Of a stretch of 64,000 bases of DNA, positions 23,971 through 36,422 are shown one piece after another. The first letter of the stretch is position 1; every line of letters begins with the position of its first letter. This stretch comes from Lithospermum erythrorhizon (lineage: Eukaryota > Streptophyta > Magnoliopsida > Boraginales > Boraginaceae): the NCBI GenBank assembly GCA_019722365.1, contig JADFUC010002276.1:1-64000 (forward strand), given 5' to 3'. The notes beneath the pieces are model-generated. The model saw only the letters and a list, made by a program, of their open reading frames with translations. It was not told the origin of the DNA and did no database searches. The translations under genes and the position numbers were made by a program.

Positions 23971-26094
23971 CACGCAGCACGATTGTAAATGAATGGGCTT
24001 TGAATATCGCTTAAGTTTACGTTTATATGCGCTTAATCCGTCAAAATAACTTTCGTCGAATTTCGATCGCTCAAATGCCAAAGTGATCAATTGACTACTT
24101 CGGTCTATGTCCATTTTTCTTCATGAAGTACCAAATTCTATCAAACAAAGAGAACACAAAACAAAGAGGCTAATAGAATTTTTTTTTTAAATCACCATAA
24201 TCTTTATGCTCCCCAATCCATTCTGTAGCCTCTCCCACCAGCCAAGCACCGCCCCGCTGCACTCACAACAGCAGCCACCAATCAAACCCAAACTAAATAA
24301 ATTAATCAAAGAAAATCAATTAATAATAAAATTAAGTAGAGAATGAACTCAAACTTTCAATTGAGTTGCAATTGTGGAAGGAGAAGATGTAAATATTTAG
24401 TGCCACTTAGCTTTGATGATTTTATATTTCAATTTCTGCAAAAAGTTGAAGAACAAAATGAATTGAAAAAAGTTTGAATCTTGATAATGGGTTTGATTTA
24501 CTGCTCTGCCATTTTCTTTATCTTTTCCATCATCATTATTCTGCTTCTCTGCTGCATAGGTTCCTGATTTTGGGAGTACCATCATTTCTCAAACTTTTTT
24601 TTGGGCTTTGGAGGCTCCAAAAAAGAGAGAAAGTGTTCACTTTTTTTTTTTCAAGATTATGTTGAGATATGCCAACACTCTGTTGTTTTTTAAGAAAGAG
24701 ATGGCGGATTGGCTGTGATGAAGGTTCGGGTATGGGTGGGGATGGTAATTGCGGTCGGTGCAGTTTCAGACCATCTGGCATTCTTGGGTTTTTTTTTGAC
24801 TGAGTGCGAGGTGGTTTTGATTTTGTTGGAGTTGGGGGTGGAAGTCGCTTTATCGGTGTGATTCGGTTATTTGGGGTTTTTCGGTGAAAATGTTAAATCA
24901 CAAATTGGACGTTGATTTGTGAAAATACGTAATCGATTGTTCAGCAAAATAAGTAGTTAATTTGTCAAAATAAATATTCCAATCAATTGTGAACCAACTA
25001 GTTGTGATGAGTAATTACTGTCTTTAATGGATGCATTGGCTTGTGTGTTGGTATTCACTACGATGAAGTCAAAAAGTTTATCCCACAAATATAATCTCTT
25101 ATTTTGATCCGATTTGGCCAGGTAGTATGGTGGTAGAATATGTAATTTTTAATGGAGCTTGATAAAGCCAGTTTAAATAAAATTATAACTCTCAATTTAA
25201 TTATATAAAAAAATATATATATATAATATATTAAAAATTATATTATTAGTGTGATTCGATCTTTGGTTTTGGTAAAATTGCAAACCTCAAAAAAGTTTCG
25301 GTCTTGAAATTGTTGGGCAAATGTCAGTGCGATTGAAAAAAAAAATCAGCGGCCAAAGTCGGTTGAAATCGGGGCGATTCGGTTCGCGATTTTTCTGTTG
25401 TTCCCATCTCTATGTATGAGGATGAAGGGGTGGGGTAGATGAATAGTTGTTTTTATTTTTTACTCGTAAGTACTTATATGAACAAAATTACCCTTGTAAT
25501 GGTTGAGCCTTGTTTGATAGAATTTTTAATTTAACACAGAAAGTGGATGGAAGTAGTCGATTGGATGGATTTTGAAACTTGAGTGATTGAAATGGATCGA
25601 AAGTTACTTTGGGTGATTGAAGTGGCATATAAATGAAACTTTAGAGGCGTGTCGAAGCCTTTACTGTTTTATTAACCATTAGTAATCCACGGAATTCGGT
25701 TTAGAGATAGCAATTAGATTGTTATTTTTGATCGAAAATCAACGGTCTATCCAGGTCTTGTATTTAAAGGTAGCGGTGCGAGATTATAAAGTAATGAGGA
25801 GGACATTTGATTTTTCAGAAAGTTTTAGTTAATTCAAATTTTGTCTTACAAAATAAATTATCCTTCCATTTTTTAGACTACAACAAAATTAATTTTGGGA
25901 TTGAAAAAAATTAAAATAGCTCTTAGAAAATGGAATGGATGAGTAAATAAATTGAAGATTTTTAATTTCAAGAGATTGATAATAGTTTAAGGATAAAAGG
26001 CGTGGAGTCGGCAGGTGGGGCATGTAAGTAAAGGTGATGAACAATTATAAGGATTCTGGATAATTAACTAATTGTTATTTCAATTTTTTTAAAA
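23971..26094. other. Intergenic DNA; hAT-like terminal fragment near 25250-25410
   Basis: No convincing gene. Positions 25250-25410 contain GGTTCGG/CGATTCGG-type words typical of the ends of plant hAT-related repeats. Short frames on both strands at 24397-24781 have no recognised similarity and low-complexity tails. Confidence 0.35.
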
Positions 26095-26145
26095 TTTTGT
26101 TTTATTCAATAATAAAAGATTACAACCTTCATCGGATGCATACCT

Positions 26146-26577
26146 TCAGAAAACAAACAAACAAAACCAACAATAGAAATGAAAAACAAGATAACGTGCA
26201 CTAAAAATACAACTAGTAATGCCCCAATCTAGACTAATCTTCCAGTTTTGCTTGGTCCTCTCAATGCCCCTCCAAGAACTTGCTTGAGTGTAGACATCAT
26301 TCAAAATCTTGTCATAAATTTGCTCCCATGAATGTTGCACATTACCAAACAAACGATGATTCCTCTCAATCCATACATTATAAATTGTACTCATCAATGC
26401 TACTCGAGTGATCCTTCTCTTGAGGGGCTTACCTCTCTGAGGATTACCCTTGCAAAGTTTTTCATGTTGCCTTTCACGGCACTCATATATTTGGCCCCAA
26501 ACTTTTTTGGCCCGTCCTCCCAAACTCGCATGAAAACTCACAAGCAAAGAAAGGGCCGAAGTCGACTTTCTAAACAA
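26146..26577 (-). pseudogene. LINE ORF2 C-terminus (zf-RVT)
   Basis: A 143-residue frame contains RRITRVALMSTIYNVWIERN and HRLFGNVQHSWEQIYDKI, the usual C-terminal region of plant L1 ORF2 proteins, just before the A-rich tail of the element. It is separated from the RT portion by about 1.5 kb of unreadable sequence. Confidence 0.75.
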
Positions 26578-28127
26578 AGAACAAAAGAACGAGTAGAAAT
26601 GCGCATACCCATCTACCGACCTATTTCGTACTCAATTTATCCTGAAATAACAACCAAGTGACAAATACATGCCTAGGTATATTGTTGTTACTCTGACCAT
26701 TTAGCCCGAGGAACTGCAGAAGCCTTGAAGTTGCCGTCTCTCCCCGCAGAGACTACCTTGCGTGAACTGACCATCCATGCGCGACATCTCGAGCAAAACA
26801 TCGCTTCCCATTACTAAAAACAAAATTCCACGAATCACGAGATAAGCGTCATAACTCTAGTTGTTTGTGGCTACCGAGCCAGCGTATGCAAACTAGCTAG
26901 CACTCCTAAAATTAGCATCCAAAGGAACTTGTAAGTATGACCTCTCCAACTAATCCAGAAAATCCCAGACTGAACCAAAAGAAGCCCAATTGTCGAACCA
27001 AAAAGAAATCAAATGAGAAGCTATACTTTGAAAAGAAGCGACAAAATACCTACTCTGACGAAATTAAACTGCGACAATTTCTTCGATATCAAGGATCGCT
27101 ACCAGCCGGAGCTTATAATGCCAAAGAGAAGTCAAATGCAACCTCACAGTATGAACCCACTTTATCCACTGAGGTATCGCTACTTATTACTTCAATATCC
27201 CGGAGTAAAACATCGAGGCAGAGCTACATTCATCAAGCGTATCCTTGAACCCCCGAGTCCCGCCCGGTAAGGTAAACATATAGTAGTCTAAGCCACCTTA
27301 GCATGATAAGACCGCTTAGTCCGCTTAGCCCAGAAAAAATCTTATCATCCTCTACTTCAGAAATAATAACATATTTAGGCAAAGGAAAGATAGAACACTT
27401 GAAAGTGCACTCAAAAATCGGGGACTGTCAAGTAGGCTCTCCTCCCGTACTAAGATGCGATTTGCCAACTATCAATCTTCCTGAGCTTTGCCAATAAGGA
27501 TGGAATAATCTTAACTTAGTCAAAACTACTTAAGCGAGACAAAGAACCTCTAAATACTTCATAGGGAATACCCCCTCGCCCATTATCCATTATTGAGAAA
27601 CCGAGTTCCTATTTCGGGATACTAGGAGTGCTACTAAAATAATTAGTACTCTTATCACAATTCAGCTTGAGCCGATCATTTCTGAAACAAGCTGCAAAGT
27701 GTTAGCTTGACTCGAAAGACTCCAAAATGCCGATACCAAAATCACCATATAAATGACTAAAACTCAAATGTATGTCACAGCTCTGACAACCGAGGATGAA
27801 ACACAAACCAGCACCTCAGCTGACCTTTCTCCAATGACCCATTTAAACACCTCTAGCAGAGAATGACAGAAAGGTAGAAGAAATAGGATCCCACTGCTAA
27901 GCCCTACCAGGTACTAAAACCTTCAGAAGTGGACCAAACTTCCATGTATTTATGGAAAAATAGCATTACCACTTGAGCGCTTCAAAGCCCAAAACCTTTG
28001 AGGAAATTGGATAGCTTCCATACAGTTACTCACTCTACCATATCATATGCTTTTTGAAGATCTACCTTGATAGCAGCTTTAGGAACCTCATCCTCCACAT
28101 GATAACCCGGAACAAACTCTTAAAGCA

Positions 28128-29820
28128 TCATAATACTATCCCCCAAATTCCTCCCAGGAATGAAAGTAGAGGCTGAGACAAAGAAAGAAGGATAAGGGCG
28201 GGGGCATCAAACGCTTTATCATTCATCGAGAATTTTTTTGTAAAAGCTTTATAAAAGGTGTTACAGCAAGAGATTGATCTGTAATCTTTGACATAACTGG
28301 GATTCGCCACTTTAGAGATAAGAGACAAAGTAGTCTCATTGATCCAAGCTGACACTCTCCCAGTAGCAAAAATATGCTCCATAGCTGCAATAATCTCCCC
28401 TTGTATATCCTCCCAGTGATATCTATAAAAATCAAAACTGAGTCCGTCAGGCCCCGGACTATTCCCTGTAGCCATATGCAAAAAAGAATCTTTCACCTAT
28501 TCCTGGGTTGGGCATTAAGCATCGCACAAACTCCCTGTGGAATAGAGACACCAACTACCTCTTTAACCATTTGAACTCGAGCCAAAGTCAAAGGCCCCTT
28601 ACTTCTAAAAAGCCTCTTATAAAAATTGACTACCAGCTCCTCAATCCCCTTGGGCTCAGTGATCGACCTTCTATCATCATCCATCACCATAGAGATTCGA
28701 TGCGGGTTCTTGTAAACTAACACAGATCTAAGAAGAAAGATGTACTCAGATCCCCTTTTTCAATCCATGTAGCTCTAGCCTTGTCCCTCATCAAAGACAT
28801 TTCAGCCCTACTCAATCTAGCAAACTCAAACATCAAATTCCTCTCCTCAATAATTTTCTCCTGAAACAAACTTCCATGCAGAATCGCACTTTGAACCTGG
28901 AAAAGCCTGTCGCCACACTATTTAACTCTACCAGCTAAGTTTGAATAATGAGTTCGATTTAGCTTACTTAAGTCACTCTTCAACCTTTTCACCTTGCAAT
29001 ATAACCGATCTATCACAAACACATCACAACCCTCATCCCAAGCATTCTTGAAGACCTCCAAGTATGTAGGATGCTCCTGCCAGAACACCTTATACTTGAA
29101 AGGCTTAGAACCAAACACAATCTCCTAATACAGCTGAATAACCATCTGACTATGATCTGACACCCTAGGCTCCAAGAAATGAGCAGCACGACTCTCGAAA
29201 CTACTAAGCCACAACTCATTACAGAATACAAAGTCCATCTTTCTTAGACAGGCTTCACTTCTGTTAGAATTTCAGGTAAACGGACAGCCATCCATGACTA
29301 GACAATTCCACAACATCAATCTCATCCAGACATTCATTAAACTCTCTCATTGCAATAGCAGGTGGAAGAAGACCCCCCTAAAGCATGAGACCCATCTATG
29401 ATAATATTAAAGTCCTCAGCCAAGAACCATGGCACACCATGCTCCTGAAGCTCCCTCAAAGAACTCCATAAGTCTCTCATTTCTACATAATCATTAAAAT
29501 CATAAACAGCTCACAACAAAAACTTACACCTATGCAACACTGAAACCTCAACCAATACATGTTGTTTATTAATACACTTAGCAACAATAAAACAGAAATC
29601 CACATTCCAAGCAACAATAATCCTACCCACCCTATCATCCGTAATATTATGTACATAACCACAACCAGGCAACATCGAACTCATAACTGTATCCACTAAA
29701 TATTCTTAGTTTGTTCTCAACTATACAAATGACATTATATTTATGTTTTAAATTTTTAATAGTTTTTTGGGCATCGTTAAGACCCGTAATATTCCAAACG
29801 AGAATCGTCATCTAACAGGA
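28128..29820 (-). pseudogene. LINE ORF2 endonuclease and RT start, broken
   Basis: The endonuclease begins MTILVWNITGLN and continues with CIVENKLR and GRIIVAWNVDFCFIV, then runs into a stop at about 29511. Downstream pieces include FWQEHPTYLEVFKNAWDEG and a coiled linker ending RTHYSNLAGRV, a VVNFYKRLFRS block and the RT motif GNSPGPDGLSFDFYRYHWED. These are standard plant L1 ORF2 landmarks. No clear YADD catalytic block was found in 27000-28100, which is more decayed. Confidence 0.75.
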
Positions 29821-29835
29821 GGCGGGTGAGTAGCT

Positions 29836-30860
29836 TTAATCTTCCCACCACCCTTCGCTTGATATCTGATCGGACCCTTCTTTACTGGAACAATGCTCTT
29901 CCCTACCACTGCAGCACATGACTTGGTATAACCGGCTGAACTCTCCCCTTTCTCCACAAGCGGCTCCTCCACAATGGGAGTTAAACCACTCTCCTGGACC
30001 CATTCGTAGGCGTGTTGCAACAAGATTCTGACTCAGCTTCACATAATGCTCATCCAGGACCTGCAAAACAGGTATATCAGACCTCACATAATGCACATCC
30101 CTACCCTCTACTGGCTCAATTTCCACCTGTCCCTTGGGAACATATTTCTGAACAGCCCTACACACTGCATCAGAATGCCCAAACTGCCGACACTTAGAAC
30201 AATTCAAGGGAACCCACTCGTATGTTATAGGTTGGTGAATGACTAGACCTGAAGTATACTTGATAGGAAGTGAATCATACAACACATTTTCAACTCCAAT
30301 CTCCACACTCACAAGAGCATAGGTAAGACGACTTTGCTCCGAGGTTGTCCTATCCGCATACACAGGAACCCCTATCTTACTGGCCAACATGCTAAGGGAC
30401 TGCGTTGTCCACAAATCCAAATCGAAATGTGAGTAACCTCTTGTTTATCCAAAGGCATCCCTACAGCCCACGGCTTAATTATCACAGGGTGTCTTGAGAA
30501 GCTCCATGGACCATCAGCAATGACCCACTGCTTGTCTTCCATCTGAAAAACAAAAACCCCTTTACCCATCATGTGGACCTTAATCTCTCCAAGCTCAGAC
30601 CAACGAGCCTTCACAAAACCACTCATCTCCAAGAAACTAGGATTATACCCCACAATCGCAAACTTCCATTTCTCTGTCCCTGCTATAACCACTGATGCTG
30701 GAAGCTCGATTAAAGGTTTGCCCTCCACCAATCTTGGGGTAACTGAAGCATAAGTCGAATGAGCTTGATTTTCGGTATTAGTACCACCTCCTCCCTGTTG
30801 CTCCACCACAGGCCAGGTGGCACCATCCCCTCCATATTCATCGGACGAGAAAAGGAACAA
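29836..30860 (-). pseudogene. LINE ORF1 (DUF4283 / zinc knuckle), one frameshift
   Basis: Two overlapping minus-strand frames make up one ancestral ORF1, an RNA-binding protein of the LINE particle. The first (30860-30372) has the DUF4283 pattern with WKFAIVGYNP, ARWSELGEIKVHMMGKGVF and GPWSFSRHPVIIKPW. The second (30420-29836) continues DLWTTQSLSMLASKIGVPVY and has the zinc knuckle NCSKCRQFGHSDAVC. The protein sense is continuous where the frames meet, so a single small indel near 30400 explains the break. Confidence 0.8.
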
Positions 30861-30957
30861 CGAATCGAGAAACCCTACACCAGTCTTAGAGAGAAGTCAG
30901 AGATTTTCTAGAGAGAGAGAGGTTTTTTTTTCAAATCATCATTATTATTCAATATAC

Positions 30958-31202
30958 CAATATTCCCTTTATATAAGTAATTGTTTAGATTAAAATAATT
31001 TTATTAGTGATGTATGTAAAGTTTCTCTTTTACCCTTCATTGATGAGAGGTGGTAATAATTATGCTTTAATATAAGAATTTTAATTTTATGGAAAGTATA
31101 AAGTTAACAAAATAATGTCACTTTTGTTCAAAGCAATCAAGTATTTTGAGACAACATTTTTAGTCTAAACAATCGGCTATATTAATACGGAAAGAATATT
31201 AA
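30958..31202. repeat. MITE, family M1, copy 1
   Basis: The left arm AAGTAATTGTTTAGATTAAA and right arm TTTTTAGTCTAAACAATCGG are inverted relatives at the element's ends. The interior is closely related to 38336-38589 (AAAGTTTCTCTTTTACCC, TTCATTGATGAGAGGTGGTA, AAGTATTTTGAGACAACA). Confidence 0.7.
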
Positions 31203-31244
31203 TATATAGATATGTTCCAAGTGTATTCTTGCATAGTTTCAAAC

Positions 31245-31450
31245 AATAATTAGGGGTGTGTACGGATCGGTTCGGTTCGAGCCAAAACTGGAGCCGAACC
31301 TATTCCGTCGATTTTCTTAAAGGCCGGACCTAAATCGGTTCGGTTCCTGTCGATTTCAATCACATCGATTCCCGGTCCAATTATGGCTCAATCTTAGGTC
31401 TATCGTTTTGGGCTCAAAATTAAGTTTTTAGACTAGATCTGATCCTTGTG
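31245..31450. repeat. hAT-like terminal repeat rich in GGTTCGG
   Basis: Starts TTAGGGGTGTGTACGGATCG followed by GTTCGGTTCGAG, and contains several CGGTTCGG words. This arrangement is common at the ends of non-autonomous plant hAT elements. The other end is not clear. Confidence 0.45.
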
Positions 31451-31636
31451 GGTTCAAGTTCAATGAACTTATTTTAAAATTAATTCTACAATTTGTATAC
31501 ACATTCATTACATAGTGCCACTTTTTTTACACTAATAAAATGTCTGTGCGTTGCACGTAAGTATTTATATTTCAAAAACATAAATTATGTTAATTTTAAC
31601 TAAATTATTTACGACATAAGTCAAATTTTTAAATTG

Positions 31637-31905
31637 TACTCCCTTCGTTTGTTTTACCAGTTGTGCTACACTTTGGCACAATAATTAAGAAATGGTATAT
31701 TGTTAGTTATATACCCTCATATATAGGAGAACAAACCATGAAAATATATCGAATTCTCATGCAATATTCTAACTATAGAAGAAAAAATGGCTCATAGACA
31801 TTTAAAATCTAGAGATATAATAAAAAAAATATATATGTAGAATGAAAAATAAAAAAGAACAAGAAAATTGTGCTAGGATGACAAATAGAAAAATTGAAAG
31901 GAGTA
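31637..31905. repeat. Stowaway-like MITE
   Basis: The left end is TACTCCCTTCGTTTGTTTT and the right end AAATTGAAAGGAGTA. The inner arms GTTGTGCTACACTTTGG and ATTGTGCTAGGATGAC extend the inverted relationship. TA ends and length fit Tc1/mariner MITEs. Confidence 0.65.
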
Positions 31906-32120
31906 CTTTTCTATATAGTAATCTATGGCTATTTTTGTTAGTACTACTTCGTCCCTTACAATCTTTCAATTCATATAATTTTTTGTGATATATTTGATCA
32001 TTTTATTTTCATAGTACCTTCCGTAAGTGCGTCTTTATACTCCTAACTACATTTTATAGAGTTGCTACACCTTTCATAAGAAAACACAAAACAAATGACA
32101 ATAATGAATCTTATAAATTG

Positions 32121-32789
32121 TACTCCCTCCGTCCCTAAAAGATTGTCACATTTTAATTTTAATGAGTTGACTTTTGTCAATTTTGAACTCAAATAACTTT
32201 TAATGTGTTACATATCTATACTATATATAAAGAGAATAGGCGTAGTTAGTTATTGTGGTTTCACCTATTTTTTTATCATTTTCAATCTATATTATATGGT
32301 TAGTTATGAGCAATTCACCAATTAATGTGGGATTAGTTTTGTCTATCCGTACCACACTTTACGCCATTACAAAGATTATTCCCACTATGCCATTATCCAT
32401 CTGCATGCACAAGACATATGTACTTGAAGTTCTCCAATAATTATACAACTACGAAGAAGTTACAAACAATCTCCCTATTGGATGTATATAAAATGGTTGA
32501 CATGTTTTGATGAAAAGTAGATTTAAGGAAATAATTTAAAATATTTTAATAAATAATTTAAAAATTTACATATACCGTTGCTCACACAGTATGTGTGTGT
32601 GTGTGTCAATTTGCTAGTTTGTTTGAAAAAAATATAACAATATGTAGTATTTTCAACATATTTTACTATTAACTTGCTAATTTTGATTCAAATAAAAGTT
32701 TGGATCTCAATCAAGATTGTAAAGTTTGTTAATCTTTGACCATGAAAAAAATAAATAAGACAATCTTTAATTTAAAGACGGGGGAGGTA
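32121..32789. repeat. Stowaway-like element, about 0.67 kb
   Basis: Left end TACTCCCTCCGTCCCTAAAA with GATTGTCACATTTTAATTTT; right end GACAATCTTTAATTTAAAGA with CGGGGGAGGTA, an imperfect inverted repeat of the left. The interior is AT-rich with a (TG)n run near 32591-32607. Confidence 0.6.
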
Positions 32790-34524
32790 TAATTTATTCT
32801 CCTAAACTTGATTGGTTGAATAATGCATCAATGATAATAGATATGTAAAATAAACAATCGTGGATGATTCCACAATAGATTTGATGAAATTACATTCAAT
32901 AAATTTGTTAGAAGGATAATAATTATATTTTATTATATTTATCTCTAATGCATGTTAAAGCTTTACCATCTTAAAAAAATCTACGAACTTCTTTATTAAC
33001 AATAAATTTATTAGAGATAATAATTATTGTATATTATATTTATCTCTAATGCACTACATGTTGAAGCCTACGATTATTTCATTATTATTCATAATTTACA
33101 TCTATAAATAAAAATCTCTTTATGAGAGAATAATTTTTCAGAATTAACTTTCTCATATTTTTCTAAAAAAAATATATAATAAGATTAAATATTATTGTCA
33201 TATCACCTATTATTGTGTAATTTATTCTCTATTCAATTAAATAGTTGTATAAATTAGACATAATTGTATTTTATTAAAAAAATTCTAACACATTTTCATT
33301 ATTACATATTTTAATTTTAGTAAATGATTGGATCGATAATATTTACACTTTGATTAGATATCTATTTTCCCAAATTCTCTAAATTTTTGGTTGTCGAAAG
33401 GTCAAAACCGGCCACAATTTAAAGGTTGGAATTAAAGAAGTAAATATTTATTTTTTATGATATTTATAAAACCAAATGCATCAACATATATCCACATAAA
33501 TATTATTAATTTTTAATGACCTAAAGAATATTATTAATATATGGAACTAAAATTCAATTTACTTTTACTATGACAAAACTCATCTAAAAACGTACAAAAT
33601 CTGACTACTGTATGAATGAGCCAAACATATTTGAGGTAGGCGCTAGGCGATTTAAGTCGTATTTCGAACATATGACTTGAAACATAAATCTATTCATGTG
33701 GATATGTATATAGATGAAGTTTAATTATTATGGTTGCGTTTATAAGAGGTAATTATTAATGTATAATTATTACCGTAGTATTAGACTAATCAGAAGAAAC
33801 ATAAAATTATTCATACTTTATATACGTTGTAGATTGGGATTAGATAACTATGAAAAAATATTACTCCGTAATTATTATTCGTGTCATTTTCATAGTATAT
33901 CTCATGAAAGGTAATTTAATATTTAATAATGTGAAAACTGAACAAAAATACTCATACTTTTATAAGTGGGGAGATATCTCTGGATTCAATATATTATTAG
34001 CTTTAGAAAGATTTACATATCTCTTATTACATTATACAAATAATTTGCTTCTCCTTAAATATACATAAATAATGCAAAGATTAAAACGATAAAAAATGAA
34101 AATTAATTTTTTGTAAAAATACCCATGCCCAGTTTGTTTTTTGCCATTCATTTCTTCAGACTATTTACATTTTTGTTGGACCATAGCCTACTGAACAATC
34201 TGTACATCATAAATCATGCAGAAGGATATTGACAAATTAATGGTCTAATCGATTTTTTTAAATTAGTCATCGGGTTCAATTCGATTATTTCAATGATCGA
34301 ATATAAATTGATTCGGTTCTCTTAAAGACCGAACTTAACATGCTGAAATAATTTTGATCTGGCTGAGTCAATTTCTGATTGTGCAAAAAACTGTGAATTG
34401 TACTTGTAAACAACTAATTCAAGCTAGTGGCAACCGTGATATTTTCCCTCCATCCTAAAGCTGGATACTCATCTTGGTCCCTCCAATCCTTTAAAAGCAA
34501 GCAAGTGGCCTAGTGGCAATAAAT
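32790..34524. other. AT-rich upstream flank of the FLC-like gene
   Basis: No exon seen. The DNA is AT-rich, with a hAT-like fragment around 34240-34340 (ATTCGGTTCTCTTAAAGACC). The short frame at 33850-34068 has no recognised similarity. Confidence 0.35.
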
Positions 34525-34700
34525 GGCAATCGAGATATTTTCCCTCGGTCTTGGCAATCGAGATATTTTCCCTCGGTCCCACCACTATTGCCAATCTGAG
34601 ATATTTTCCCTCGGTCCCACGATTATTGCCAATCGAGATATTTTCCCTCGGTCCCACCATTTATGCCAATCAAGATATTTTCCCTCGGTCCCACCATCAA
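34525..34700. repeat. Five-copy minisatellite, unit about 37 bp, upstream of the FLC-like gene
   Basis: Copies start at about 34525, 34553, 34590, 34628 and 34665. Each reads GCCAATCGAGATATTTTCCC then TCGGTCCCACCA plus a short variable spacer; the first copy is shorter. A more diverged half-copy (CAACCGTGATATTTTCCCTC) lies at 34433-34452. The array is about 1.5 kb upstream of the start codon at 36235. Confidence 0.9.
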
Positions 34701-35058
34701 ATTTTGATAGGTGATATTTAAATTTTAAATGTAAATATCTTTTATATGTGTAATAATATATATAGTATAGTATATATAAAAATAATAATTTTATGGTTTA
34801 TAATTTTTAATATATTTTGTTATTACCATGAAATTTTGAGATTATCTGTACCGCCTCATGACAATTTCGGCTACCTGGCATACACACAATTTGTGATTAA
34901 AATTTAAGGTAAATAGTCTTTTATTTTTATTGCTCACGTATACTAAATCGACGCTGGTAACATATATTACTTTTTATATCATGACGATACATACCGACAC
35001 ACGGAGCGGGGCATGTAGTATCTAATTTAAAATTAAAATTATATTTCAATTAAAATAA

Positions 35059-35240
35059 TACTTCCTCCATTCCAAATTCTTAAAGACTTTTTCCCAAAAT
35101 AGAAATCCCAAAATTTGTTCCTAGTTTGACCAATTTATAAGTTGTGTAATAAAGGGAAATTTGAACATATGAGTGTCTTCAAATTTGTATAAAAAATTAT
35201 GAAAAGTCAAATTTCCTTAGAAAATAGAATGGAGGGAATA
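35059..35240. repeat. MITE, family M2, copy 1
   Basis: Left end TACTTCCTCCATTCCAAATT, right end TAGAAAATAGAATGGAGGGA followed by ATA, imperfect inverted repeats. The interior (AATAGAAATCCCAAAATTTG, TAGTTTGACCAATTTATAAG) is related to 59701-59882. Confidence 0.7.
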
Positions 35241-36080
35241 AAATTTACTTCCATCATTAAGATTCATTTTCTTAAAATAACAATTTCTTTTTAAGGTTCT
35301 ATTTTACCAAATTAGATAAGAAAAAGTGAGCTTAAAAATTACGTTTCATGGTGATTAATTCAATTTTTTCTTTAACTTCTCAGATAAAAATTAACGCCCT
35401 TAAAAAAAATTTGACAGAGAGAATAGAGCAACCTACGCATCAGTAATACGAACCAACACCGACATTACTTAATAATATATCGACAAACGAGCAAGATCCA
35501 ATTTAACATACATGTCCCATGAAATAGGACGATGAAAATTTTGTCCCATGAAACAGTGGACGATTTATAAATTTAATTACATGTTCTATTAATTTATATC
35601 TATTGCCGAAATCAGATTACGATTCGATACAGGTGATTTGATGCGGGGAATATTAACTTTGTCTTTTTTGGTGATGATATAATATATAAGCGATGGCAAC
35701 CCCATAAAAGCACACGTGCCCCCTGGAACAAAACAAGAAAAAGAATAGGAGTACAAAAAATCAACATACTCATAGTGTTGATTTGACAAACTCTATCTAG
35801 AGGGGACTAAAAGGTACATACAAACGGTGTTAAGAAACTATGAAATGACTATTTTATCCCTAAATGAAACTTCATCAACACTACACTTACACATGGAAAA
35901 GTTAAAATAGTAATTTTATATGTTTTTTGACAATATTTGGATATAGCGATGGCTGCTTTGGCTATAAGCACATCCCAAGCAGTAAAAAAAAAAGGTGAAA
36001 TTATTATTTTGAATCCCACCTATTCGTAAGTATAATGTTGATAAATTTCATTTGGCAAGAAATAATCATTTCATAAATTT
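35241..36080. other. Proximal upstream region of the FLC-like gene
   Basis: AT-rich, non-coding. Two near copies of TTGTCCCATGAAACAGTGG/TGTCCCATGAAATAGG-like words occur at about 35511-35560. No CArG box of the strict CC(A/T)6GG form was seen in this stretch. Confidence 0.3.
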
Positions 36081-36087
36081 TATATAC
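36081..36087 (+). promoter_or_regulatory. Candidate TATA box of the FLC-like gene
   Basis: TATATAC in the context AAATTTTATATACGGTC, about 150 bp upstream of the start codon at 36235. That spacing would give a 5' UTR of about 110-120 nt. No other TATA-like word is as well placed. This is inferred from position and sequence only. Confidence 0.45.
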
Positions 36088-36234
36088 GGTCTCAGTGCCT
36101 CCTCGCTTATAGCACCCATGAACTATCTAGGCATTGACTGTTGAAGTAGCTTGAGAATACAAATGCAAATGAAGGGTAATTTGAAGAAGAACCAAACATT
36201 TTGATATTGGTTTTGAATTTGAAGAAGAAGAAAA

Positions 36235-36422
36235 ATGGGGAGGAAGAAATTGGAGATAAAGAGAATCGAGAGTAAGGCAAGCAGACAAGTGACTTTTACT
36301 AAGAGAAGAAATGGGTTGATCAAGAAAGCTAAAGAACTTTCAATTCTCTGTGAAGTTGATTTGGGACTCATCATCCTCTCTGCTCGTGGAAAGCTCTTCA
36401 ACTTCACCAATTCCAATAATAG
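36235..36422 (+). CDS. FLC-like: FLC-like exon 1 (MADS domain)
   Basis: 188 nt, ending in phase 2 with the donor AATAG|GTTCTCC. It encodes residues 1-62 plus two bases of codon 63. If unspliced, the frame reads on for 60 hydrophobic residues to a stop at 36601-36603, which would give a truncated MADS-only product. Confidence 0.92.

Larger units (their letters stand above)
26095..30935 (-). mobile_element. L1-like LINE retrotransposon, nearly full length but decayed
   Basis: Read on the minus strand, the order is that of plant L1 LINEs: a CT-rich leader (about 30935-30900); ORF1 with a DUF4283-type domain (30860-30372) and a CCHC zinc knuckle (C74-X2-C77-X4-H82-X4-C87 in the frame 30420-29836); an APE-type endonuclease starting MTILVWNITGLN near 29811; the linker between endonuclease and RT (29118-28918, 28723-28493); the reverse transcriptase start (28496-28128, NSPGPDGLSFDFYR and DYRSISCCNTFYKAF); and the C-terminal zf-RVT region (26577-26146, RVALMSTIYNVWIERNHRLF). 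An A-rich tail lies at about 26110-26085. Frameshifts and stops throughout make it non-coding. Confidence 0.85.

Noticed and set aside
24397..24781. Possible small gene on either strand
   Set aside because: Frames end in low-complexity sequence, overlap antisense and resemble no family I know.
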